Assembly: GCA_050050615.1 (NCBI GenBank)
Contig: JASFTV010000256.1
Coordinates: 1 to 5,460, forward strand
Origin: JASFTV01 sp050050615
GTDB taxonomy: Bacteria > Desulfobacterota > DSM-4660 > Desulfatiglandales > HGW-15
DNA length: 5,460 bases
Reading direction: 5' to 3'
Within the stretch, counting starts at the first letter, position 1. Each line of letters begins with the position of its first letter. Below are positions 1 to 5,460 of this stretch, piece by piece. The translations under genes and the position numbers were made by a program. The notes below the pieces were generated by a model. It saw only the letters and a program-made list of their open reading frames with translations, had not been told where the DNA came from and ran no database searches.

Positions 1-1006
1 ATTAAAGGGGCCTATGTCTGTTAGCGGCATCATTGGCACTTTCCTGGGAGTCCGATCCCCGGGTACTGCCTACGTCCTTTTACATCATTACATGGGAGAA
101 ATTGACGGAGCCTATAGATCTTGGGGACTCTCCAAGGGTGGGACAGGTGGTGTGAGTCTTGCTTGCGCTCGAGCAGCCAAGGCATTCGGTGCTGAAATAT
201 TGACTCAAGCTCTGGTGGAGCGAATCCTTGTGAAGAAGGGTAAAGCAGATGGTGTGGTTGTCCAAGGAGGACATGAGATTAAGGCTAAGGTGATTGTTTC
301 CGCGGCCGATGGTAAACAAACCTTCTTGAAAATGGTCGGTGAAGAGAATCTAGATAGTGAATTCGTTCAAAAAGTCAAGAAATTCAGGTATAGAGGGAGT
401 TCGGGCAAGGTAAATCTTGCCCTGGATCGTATTCCTGAATTCCGCTGTAAACCTGGCGACGGACCGCACCTTAGAGGAGACATAACCATAGCTCCAAACG
501 TCGAGTATTTGGAGAAAGCCTACGACGATGCCAAGTATGGTGATTTTTCAGAAAAGCCTTTCCTAGATATTGTCATTCCATCCCTAACCGATCCTACTGT
601 GGCCCCACCTGGAAAACATGTGATGTCCATATTTGTCCAATATGCGCCTTATCACCTCAAAGGTGGTTCTGACCGCTGGCCAGGAAAACGAGAGGCCTTT
701 GGAGACGTCGTCGTAGACACTCTGGCCGAATATTTCCCCAATATAAAAGACTCTATCCTTTATCGTCAGGTCATCACACCGTGGGACCTAGAGCAACAAA
801 TTGGTCTTACAGAAGGTAATATTTTTCAGGGAGAATTGAGTCTCGAACAATTGCTTTTTCTGCGACCGGTTGTCGGCTGGTCTCGTTACCAGACCCCAAT
901 CCAAGATCTTTGGATGTGCGGTTCCTGCACGCATCCAGGAGGAGGCATTATGGGTGCGCCTGGAGAACTGGCTGCAAAATCATTACTCAGGACCGGAAAG
1001 ATATGA
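1..1006 (+). CDS. PYROXD2-like FAD-dependent oxidoreductase, C-terminal part (5' end outside window)
   Basis: This is the C-terminal ~334 residues of an NAD(P)/FAD-dependent oxidoreductase related to PYROXD2 and CrtI-type phytoene desaturases. The frame is open to the left edge (Leu-Lys-Gly-Pro at 2-13), and this stretch aligns without gaps to residue 201 onward of the downstream paralogue. The ATG at 14 is therefore an internal Met, and about 200 residues, including the FAD Rossmann motif, lie outside the window. Visible family marks are SPGTAYVLLHHYMGE near the left edge, WGLSKGGTGG followed by a helix and GAEI, the VVSAAD-like strand with TFLKMV (here VIVSAADGKQTF), SGKVNLAL, and the terminal MCGSCTHPGGGIMGAPG that closes the FAD site. 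The last motif is canonical for the family. The stop overlaps the next start (ATGA, 1003-1006), so the two genes are co-transcribed and probably translationally coupled. The enzyme is expected to be cytosolic or membrane-peripheral. Substrate unknown: a carotenoid role is possible, but the family name alone does not show it. Confidence 0.9.
   Translation, partial: LKGPMSVSGIIGTFLGVRSPGTAYVLLHHYMGEIDGAYRSWGLSKGGTGGVSLACARAAKAFGAEILTQALVERILVKKGKADGVVVQGGHEIKAKVIVSAADGKQTFLKMVGEENLDSEFVQKVKKFRYRGSSGKVNLALDRIPEFRCKPGDGPHLRGDITIAPNVEYLEKAYDDAKYGDFSEKPFLDIVIPSLTDPTVAPPGKHVMSIFVQYAPYHLKGGSDRWPGKREAFGDVVVDTLAEYFPNIKDSILYRQVITPWDLEQQIGLTEGNIFQGELSLEQLLFLRPVVGWSRYQTPIQDLWMCGSCTHPGGGIMGAPGELAAKSLLRTGKI
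989..992 (+). promoter_or_regulatory. Ribosome binding site of the second oxidoreductase gene
   Basis: AGGA lies 10 nt before the ATG at 1003, inside the last codons of the upstream oxidoreductase gene. It supports the ATG at 1003 over the TTG at 910. With the ATGA overlap it suggests coupled translation. A purine run, GGAAAG at 995-1000, is too close to the ATG to serve as the main site. Confidence 0.55.
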
Positions 1007-2568
1007 GCCGTTCAGGAAGTAATCAATACGATGTCGTTGTCATCGGTGCTGGCCATAATGGTTTGACAACAGCCGCACTCTTGGCCAAACAAGGTCGCAA
1101 GGTTCTCATCCTGGAAAGAAGAAACGTCGTAGGAGGCTTGGCTGCTGGAGAGGAGTTCCACCCTGGTTATCGAACCAATGGTCTCCTTCACGATTCCAGT
1201 CGTGTTCAAGAACATGTGATCAAAAATCTTGCTTTAGAAAGCCATGGTCTTAAAACCCTTCCCGGGAGACCATCTGTTTTGGCTCTTGGTAAGGAAGGCA
1301 GGGGGTTCCTCTTAAGCGCTGATTCTAGAAAAACCTTCGATGAAATAAAACGATTCTCGGTAAGAGACGCTCATCAATACCTTTCCTACAAAAGTTTTCT
1401 CACACGTATCCAAGGCTTCATCAAAAGTATCTTAGAAGACTTACCTCCGGACATGGAATCTCTCAACGGTCATGCCATATGGGCGCTAATAAAGAAGGGA
1501 ATAAACCTCAGGCGACTCGGAAAAAAAGACATGATGGAGCTTATTCACATTACTCCCATGTCTGTTGCCGATTGTCTTAATGAATTTTTTGAAACTGATT
1601 GTCTGAAAACGGTTCTGGCCGGGCCTGCATTAGACGGCAATTTTGCTGGCCCCTGGAGCCCTGGAACCGCCATAAACCTGCTTTTTTGGGAGTGCACAGC
1701 TACAAACGCCGTATGGGGTGGTTCACAAGCTCTGGTTTCAGCCCTTGAAAGAGCAGCAAAAGCCAACGGTGCGGAATTTCGCACTGAAGCAGAAGTCTCG
1801 GAAGTGGAAGTTACAGACAGACGAGTCATTGGCGTCGTTTTAGAAGATGGAGAACGCATTCAATCTCCGATTGTAGCCGCTTCATGTGACCCAAGAAACA
1901 CGTTTCTAAATCTTGTAAAGAGTTCTTACCTTGAGAATAGATATGCACGTCGAATTCAGAATATAAGAGGCACAGGGATCACGGCAAAGGTCCATTTAGC
2001 CATTAATTCTGCCTTGAGTTTCTCCTGTCGTCCTGGTGAAAGAATAGAATTCGCTAGGGTAGCTGTTGACCTAGACCATCTCGAAAGGGCCTTTGATGCG
2101 GCAAAACATGGTTCGTTTTCCTCTTCGCCGGTTCTAGATATTCATCTGCCAACCGTTTCATCCCCTGAGCTGGCCCCAAGAGGGCATCACATCCTTTCCA
2201 TTCTAGTGCATTTTGTCCCATATCAACTTCGAGGTGGTTGGGATAATGGAAACGTTGAACAATTGGGAGACATCGTAGTTTCTTCCCTGGAACGCTATGC
2301 CCCTGCCTTATCTAAAGCAATAATAGCCCGCGAGGTCTTGTCACCGGTTGATTTGGAAAAACGCTATGCTTTGTTCAGAGGACATATCAACCATGGGGAC
2401 CATGCCCTGGATCAGTTCATTATGAGGCCTACGCCGGAGTGTGCTCAGTATTTAACACCCATTAAAGGTCTGTACTTGTGCGGTAGTGGAAGTCACCCTG
2501 GCGGCGGAATCACTTGTAGACCCGGTGCATTAGCTGCGTACAGCATAGCGCATATGAGAAGAGCTTAA
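1003..2568 (+). CDS. PYROXD2-like FAD-dependent oxidoreductase, complete, divergent tandem paralogue
   Basis: A 521-aa flavoprotein of the same family as the upstream gene, at the family's usual length (about 500-550 aa). The N-terminal dinucleotide fold is clear: YDVVVIGAGHNG (Gly15, Gly17, Gly20), then VLILERR with Glu38 placed to bind the FAD ribose, then Gly44-Gly45. The C-terminal FAD motif is LCGSGSHPGGG (492-502). The ATG at 1003 is chosen because the Rossmann strand begins nine residues later, AGGA at 989-992 is a suitable Shine-Dalgarno, and it gives a 4-nt ATGA overlap with the previous gene. The in-frame TTG at 910 would add 31 residues overlapping that gene and was rejected. Compared with its neighbour it lacks seven residues after SPGTA (219-223), losing the HHxMGE segment, and it has TCRPG (504-508) where the neighbour and typical members have MGAPG. 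These changes suggest a shifted substrate or a partner-subunit role. The reaction is unknown. Confidence 0.92.
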   Translation: MSRSGSNQYDVVVIGAGHNGLTTAALLAKQGRKVLILERRNVVGGLAAGEEFHPGYRTNGLLHDSSRVQEHVIKNLALESHGLKTLPGRPSVLALGKEGRGFLLSADSRKTFDEIKRFSVRDAHQYLSYKSFLTRIQGFIKSILEDLPPDMESLNGHAIWALIKKGINLRRLGKKDMMELIHITPMSVADCLNEFFETDCLKTVLAGPALDGNFAGPWSPGTAINLLFWECTATNAVWGGSQALVSALERAAKANGAEFRTEAEVSEVEVTDRRVIGVVLEDGERIQSPIVAASCDPRNTFLNLVKSSYLENRYARRIQNIRGTGITAKVHLAINSALSFSCRPGERIEFARVAVDLDHLERAFDAAKHGSFSSSPVLDIHLPTVSSPELAPRGHHILSILVHFVPYQLRGGWDNGNVEQLGDIVVSSLERYAPALSKAIIAREVLSPVDLEKRYALFRGHINHGDHALDQFIMRPTPECAQYLTPIKGLYLCGSGSHPGGGITCRPGALAAYSIAHMRRA

Positions 2569-2659
2569 AGTAGGATGTAGCTTGAGCCTATATGGCAGGT
2601 GGGTTAGGATGATGGATCATCGCACGGGAAGTGCTTTCTTGGAAGCTGTAAGCTTTGAG
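2569..2659. other. Convergent intergenic region, 91 bp
   Basis: This gap separates the 3' ends of two convergent transcription units. It holds no ORF of note. Three short palindromes are visible: GATGAT-GG-ATCATC at 2608-2621, GCAC-GGGAA-GTGC at 2622-2634, and AAGCT-GTA-AGCTT at 2643-2655, which runs up to the stop of the - strand gene. Only the second is followed by a T-rich stretch, and only on the + strand. No - strand intrinsic terminator is evident. Confidence 0.6.
2622..2640 (+). terminator. Weak candidate intrinsic terminator after the oxidoreductase pair
   Basis: A four-pair stem (GCAC 2622-2625 with GTGC 2631-2634) and a five-base loop are followed by TTTCTT at 2635-2640, 54 nt after the stop codon. 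The stem is short and the T tract is broken, so this is marginal. The position at the end of the + strand unit is what makes it worth listing. Confidence 0.2.
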
Positions 2660-5047
2660 TTACCGGAACTTTGGTTTGGGAAAAGAGACCTTGTTCGCCT
2701 GACTATCATTTTCAAGTTCCCCATCACCTGACATGACCTTGATAAGGGCGTTTAGCACGACTGGATCGAACTGGATTCCAGAATTCTGTTTCATCGTTTG
2801 AAGGGCTTGCGTCGGGGTCATGGCAGCGCGGTAAGGCCTTTCAGAAGATAGAGCGTCATAGACATCAGCGACCGCCAGGATTCTAGCGCCTAAATTTATG
2901 GCTTCCCCGACGCGGCCTTCGGGATAGCCCATGCCATTGAACCACTCATGGTGCTGCTCCACCATCGGTAAGATCCCGGCATAGGCTTCAATGGGCTCCA
3001 GGATGCGCTTGCCAATGCTTGGATGCTCACGTATGATCTGATGCTCTTTGGCTGTCAAGTTCACGGGTTTGTCAATGAGCTCTGCGGGCGTCCCAATTTT
3101 ACCAACGTCATGGAGCAACCCGGCTCGATTAAGGTTGTCCAGCTCTTCCTGAGTGAGCCCCAAAACACGGCCCATCTTTAGAGCCAGTTTCGTCACTCGC
3201 TCAGAATGGCCAGCCGTCCATTTCGATTTCGCATCAATGGCCCGGGCTAGAGCGGTGAGCGCACCCCAGTTGAGTTTGTCCAGCCGTTTATTTGCCTCTA
3301 AGATCTCCCTCAGGCTTCTTTCTAAATCCTTGTTTCTTTCTTCCCAGTCATAGGCGATAAAGTCCAAAATATCCTGATACCTTGTCTTCCTCCCTTTACC
3401 CACGACTTCTTCTAAATCTTCCACAACAATTTGGTCTACTTCCGTTTTCTTAAACACATTCTCCATTTGATATATCACATCGCCACTTCTAGCCGAATTC
3501 GCTTTAGACCGGACAATCAAACAGCCTTGTAAAGAGATGCGGATTCGCTCCGCTTCTAGATCCCAGTCCAACCCCCCTATTTTTTCGATTAAGGCTCTAA
3601 GAAAGGCCTCTATCTCCTCTTTTTTTGCTCGCTCGATAATGACTCCCAGGATATCGTTTGAAATGCGTGAGAAACTGGACATCCTGAAATGGTGTTTCAC
3701 CTCAGCTTGCAAGTGTTCACCAAGAAGCCTTGTCAGTGATCTCATTTGTTCGAAACGCAATCGCAAGGTGAGCCTTTTGTAGTTTCCTATCCTCAAGGCA
3801 ACAAAGACGAGCTCATCTTTACCTTTCAATTTCTCGTCCAACTGAAGCAGGAAAAAGCGGGGCGAGTACAAGCCTGTCAAGGGATCGGTAATCGCTAGAT
3901 TCTTCAGGCGGTTACCCAAGTACAGGAGGTTCAAATATCTATAGAGGTTAGGAACGACATAAGCGCTCGTCCCTGAAAATAGAATGGACAGATAAGCAAA
4001 ATGGATATCCCTTGCCCGAAGGTAGACAAAAGAAAAACAAGTGACCCCCAAAAAAAGAAGGGTGAGAATGGTGTTGCGTCGAAAGTTGAATCTCATGTTC
4101 ATGAAAATGATGATCAAGCCCAAGAGTAAGATAAACGCAAAGTTCTGTCCCGTCGATGCAGTGTAGATAAAGCGTTTACCTAAAAGCATGACCAACGAAT
4201 TCCCTATGATGGTCACCCCAGGCCAAATTCCGAAGGGAGTAGGATATTGATCATGGATCAGAGGATCCGTGACTCCCACAAGGACAATCTTATCCTTGAA
4301 ATCCAGTGCGTTTACGCTTTTCTGTAGAACCAGGGAAGCAGGAATAATCTTGAAATTGGAGGGATGAACGAGATAGTTAATAGGAATTATGCCATTCGTA
4401 GAAGGTACCAAAAGCTTATCTTTTGCGAATATCCCGTGCCTGTTCACCCTTATCTGTGTTCTGTCTAAATCCAAGTAACTGAGAAGGACTTCTACTTCTA
4501 AGGAGAACACAACTTCTTTTTCATCGTATACATGGAATGTCCTGGCTTTAGTTATAACACCGCCATGCAAAGGCTTATTGACAAATCCTATTGAAGAGGT
4601 GGCATCGATAAAATCTTTAGCAGGTTTTTCTTGGGAGTTCTTATGAAGCACGTAAGCCAGGACAATGCTCGGGTGAGACCTAAATGCAGAGATTAAGGCT
4701 TTATCTTCCGTCTCTAGCGATTTCCCTGAAAAGACGATATCTAAACCGATGACCTTTGGAGAAAAGGAAGCAATATTACGAATTAGTTTTGCAGTGATAC
4801 TCCTTTTCCAGGGCCACTTAAGGTTAAGATAGCGGCGGGAGGCTTCGTCGATAGCGACGATGGTGATTTCTTTGGCTTGTTTTTGAGGTTGGTTGAAAAA
4901 CCAGAATGATTGTTCCCCAACAAAGTTATCTAATTTGATCTGAGGAAGGGAAAAGAATTGACCCGCAAAGATCAAATACCACAGTAACAGGATAAGCCAA
5001 ATAACAAAGGGGTGAAAAAATTCCTTTTCCTTGATAAAGCCGAACAT
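2660..5047 (-). CDS. CHASE2 / degenerate GGDEF / HD-GYP membrane protein, probable c-di-GMP phosphodiesterase
   Basis: A 795-aa sensor protein. A membrane helix (about 13-32) leads to an extracytoplasmic CHASE2 domain (about 38-285; VAIDEASRR, WPWKRS, GLDIVF, KIVLVG, PTPFG-WPGV). Three further helices follow (about 301-318, 326-343, 349-367), the usual CHASE2 layout. A GGDEF-like domain starts at NLAITDPLTGLYS (383-395), but its signature is degenerate: SNDIL at 463-467, with no RxxD inhibitory site (F454..S457). It should not make c-di-GMP. A charged helix (about 565-592), probably coiled coil, links to an HD-GYP domain (593-775). This keeps His614, HDVGK (His646-Asp647), His675, HHE (699-701), GxGYP (705-709) and Asp728. 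HHExxDGxGYP has Asn704 for Asp, a variant the fold should tolerate. The expected activity is c-di-GMP hydrolysis in the cytoplasm, controlled by an external signal. The start is the ATG after a 57-nt gap; its Shine-Dalgarno is weak. The tail after 776 is polar and looks disordered. Confidence 0.9.
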   Translation of the reverse strand: MFGFIKEKEFFHPFVIWLILLLWYLIFAGQFFSLPQIKLDNFVGEQSFWFFNQPQKQAKEITIVAIDEASRRYLNLKWPWKRSITAKLIRNIASFSPKVIGLDIVFSGKSLETEDKALISAFRSHPSIVLAYVLHKNSQEKPAKDFIDATSSIGFVNKPLHGGVITKARTFHVYDEKEVVFSLEVEVLLSYLDLDRTQIRVNRHGIFAKDKLLVPSTNGIIPINYLVHPSNFKIIPASLVLQKSVNALDFKDKIVLVGVTDPLIHDQYPTPFGIWPGVTIIGNSLVMLLGKRFIYTASTGQNFAFILLLGLIIIFMNMRFNFRRNTILTLLFLGVTCFSFVYLRARDIHFAYLSILFSGTSAYVVPNLYRYLNLLYLGNRLKNLAITDPLTGLYSPRFFLLQLDEKLKGKDELVFVALRIGNYKRLTLRLRFEQMRSLTRLLGEHLQAEVKHHFRMSSFSRISNDILGVIIERAKKEEIEAFLRALIEKIGGLDWDLEAERIRISLQGCLIVRSKANSARSGDVIYQMENVFKKTEVDQIVVEDLEEVVGKGRKTRYQDILDFIAYDWEERNKDLERSLREILEANKRLDKLNWGALTALARAIDAKSKWTAGHSERVTKLALKMGRVLGLTQEELDNLNRAGLLHDVGKIGTPAELIDKPVNLTAKEHQIIREHPSIGKRILEPIEAYAGILPMVEQHHEWFNGMGYPEGRVGEAINLGARILAVADVYDALSSERPYRAAMTPTQALQTMKQNSGIQFDPVVLNALIKVMSGDGELENDSQANKVSFPKPKFR

Positions 5048-5104
5048 TAATGCGTACTTCGCTCTCCGTAGTTGTCTCTTCTGATCCCTTACGAGTGCAA
5101 ATGG
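5048..5104 (-). other. Spacer between the acidic ORF and the HD-GYP gene, open in the same frame
   Basis: The spacer is 57 nt, exactly 19 codons, with no stop in the frame shared by both flanking ORFs. Read through, it would encode a basic, Arg/Lys-rich stretch (…RDQKRQLRRARKAYAL) joining the poly-Asp tail to the Met of the HD-GYP protein. I see no convincing -35/-10 promoter on the - strand and no terminator, so the two genes are likely co-transcribed. Confidence 0.5.
5064..5067 (-). promoter_or_regulatory. Possible but poorly spaced ribosome binding site for the HD-GYP gene
   Basis: GGAG on the - strand lies 16 nt before the ATG at 5047, longer than the usual 5-10 nt. GAAG at 5057-5060 has better spacing (9 nt) but is a weak match. 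No other ATG, GTG or TTG in frame lies between the upstream TAG and this ATG, so the start stands despite the weak signal. Confidence 0.3.
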
Positions 5105-5460
5105 CTAATCATCGTCATCGTCACCGTCGTCGTCATCACCGTCATCCTTGGACTTTTTCTCTAGCATACCCTTGTCGTCATCGTCACCGTCATCGTCGTC
5201 ACCGTCATCGTCGTCACCGTCATCGTCGTCACCGTCGTCATCATCGCCGTCATCCGCTTCTGATATCTCAGAAACCTTGCCTCCCTCCACCTCTACTATT
5301 TTTCCACCCTTTTTTGAACAAAAGGCCTTCTTATCATGTCTCTGTGGGAGCTGATCTAGTGTACTGAAAACATAGCTATCACAATCAGCGATGATAATCT
5401 CATCGTCATCAATATCAAACCAGCTTTTGCCTTCTAAGCTGCTGGTCATTCCGTAGGAAA
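5105..5460 (-). CDS. Uncharacterised small protein with a Gly-Asp4 repeat C-terminus (5' end possibly outside window)
   Basis: I do not recognise this family. From the ATG at 5449 it is 114 aa. Residues 1-65 are non-repetitive: SWFDIDDDEIIIADCDSYVF, then a basic patch (RHDKKAFCSKK), a short GGKIVEVEGGKVSEI strand-like segment, and cysteines at 23 and 44. Residues 66-92 are Asp-Asp plus five GDDDD repeats. A basic nine-residue linker (KGMLEKKSK, 93-101) and a second acidic block with two more repeats (102-114) follow. There is no signal peptide or membrane helix from this start. The start is doubtful: only GGA abuts the ATG, no well-spaced Shine-Dalgarno is visible, and the frame stays open (Ser-Tyr-Gly) to the right edge. 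Poly-Asp tails can bind divalent cations or basic partners, but that is inference. It lies upstream of, in frame with and co-oriented with the HD-GYP gene. The + strand frames across the repeat are also open, so coding is likely but not certain. Confidence 0.55.
   Translation of the reverse strand, partial: SYGMTSSLEGKSWFDIDDDEIIIADCDSYVFSTLDQLPQRHDKKAFCSKKGGKIVEVEGGKVSEISEADDGDDDDGDDDDGDDDDGDDDDGDDDDKGMLEKKSKDDGDDDDGDDDDD
5108..5146 (-). repeat. Second, shorter Asp/Gly triplet repeat block
   Basis: Thirteen GTC/ATC/ACC triplets on the + strand form the last 13 codons of the acidic ORF: Asp-Asp, two GDDDD units, and one extra Asp before the TAG. The order of units is less regular than in the main array, and 27 nt encoding the basic linker separate the two. 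It probably arose from the same repeat by duplication or slippage. Confidence 0.8.
5174..5254 (-). repeat. 15-bp tandem repeat encoding five Gly-Asp4 units
   Basis: A microsatellite-like array of GTC/ATC triplets with an ACC or GCC every fifth triplet on the + strand. The 15-bp unit GTCATCGTCGTCACC is repeated perfectly three times (5189-5203, 5204-5218, 5219-5233), with imperfect units on both sides. On the - strand every unit reads Asp4-Gly, and all differences between units are silent there (GAC/GAT, GGT/GGC). Such arrays can change copy number by slippage, always in multiples of five residues and without a frameshift. Confidence 0.9.

Noticed and set aside
14..16. ATG at 14 as the true start of the first oxidoreductase
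   Set aside because: The frame is open to the left edge, and the residues before it align without gaps with the middle of the paralogue. A start here would remove the whole FAD-binding domain.
910..1002. TTG at 910 as an upstream start for the second oxidoreductase
   Set aside because: It would overlap the previous gene by 97 nt and add residues unlike the family, while the ATG at 1003 has a Shine-Dalgarno and sits correctly before the Rossmann fold.
1545..1859. Antisense 104-aa ORF inside the second oxidoreductase gene
   Set aside because: It lies wholly opposite a strongly supported conserved coding region and shows no recognisable domain.
2561..2588. Imperfect inverted repeat GCTTAA…TTGAGC at the end of the second oxidoreductase gene as a terminator
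   Set aside because: The stem is six pairs with a G-U wobble, the loop is long, and no T-rich tail follows.
5108..5254. Triplet-rich block as a CRISPR array or short direct repeats with spacers
   Set aside because: The units are contiguous 15-bp repeats in codon register with no spacers. It is low-complexity coding sequence.
5148..5354. + strand Ser/Pro-rich ORF across the same repeat
   Set aside because: It needs a TTG start without a Shine-Dalgarno and is only 68 aa. Repeat differences are silent here too, so it cannot be excluded on that ground, but the longer co-oriented - strand ORF is the better call.
5050..5367. + strand His/Arg-rich ORF across the triplet repeat
   Set aside because: Differences between repeat units switch His and Arg in this frame but are silent in the - strand Asp frame. 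It also overlaps the acidic ORF almost entirely.

Overview
The window looks like chromosomal DNA from a bacterium. Genes are tightly packed, there is a 4-nt ATGA start/stop overlap, and one gene encodes a multi-domain CHASE2/GGDEF-like/HD-GYP signalling protein of the kind common in environmental Gram-negative bacteria. Base composition is moderate, roughly balanced GC and AT by eye. Nothing here fixes the phylum. I see no tRNA, rRNA, insertion sequence, CRISPR array, phage gene or origin.

Left half, + strand (1-2568): two tandem, translationally coupled genes for paralogous FAD-dependent oxidoreductases of the PYROXD2 / phytoene-desaturase-like branch. The first is cut by the left edge, with about 200 residues missing. 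The second is complete at 521 aa and keeps the FAD Rossmann motif, but it has diverged in two places that the first copy keeps. The pair probably acts together or on related substrates. The substrate cannot be read from the sequence.

Middle (2569-2659): a 91-bp convergent intergenic gap with a few short palindromes, one of them a weak terminator-like hairpin.

Right half, - strand (2660-5449 and beyond): a 795-aa membrane protein with an extracytoplasmic CHASE2 sensor, three further membrane helices, a degenerate GGDEF domain and an intact-looking HD-GYP domain, so a likely sensor-controlled c-di-GMP phosphodiesterase. Upstream of it on the same strand is a small unrecognised ORF whose C-terminus is almost pure Gly-Asp4 repeat, encoded by a 15-bp tandem DNA repeat. 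This acidic ORF and the HD-GYP gene are in the same reading frame, separated by one TAG and 19 open codons. The two halves of the window are convergent and show no obvious functional link.

Most worth follow-up are the Asp-repeat ORF with its in-frame amber junction to the c-di-GMP gene, and the asymmetric oxidoreductase pair. I do not see clear proof of a new system.
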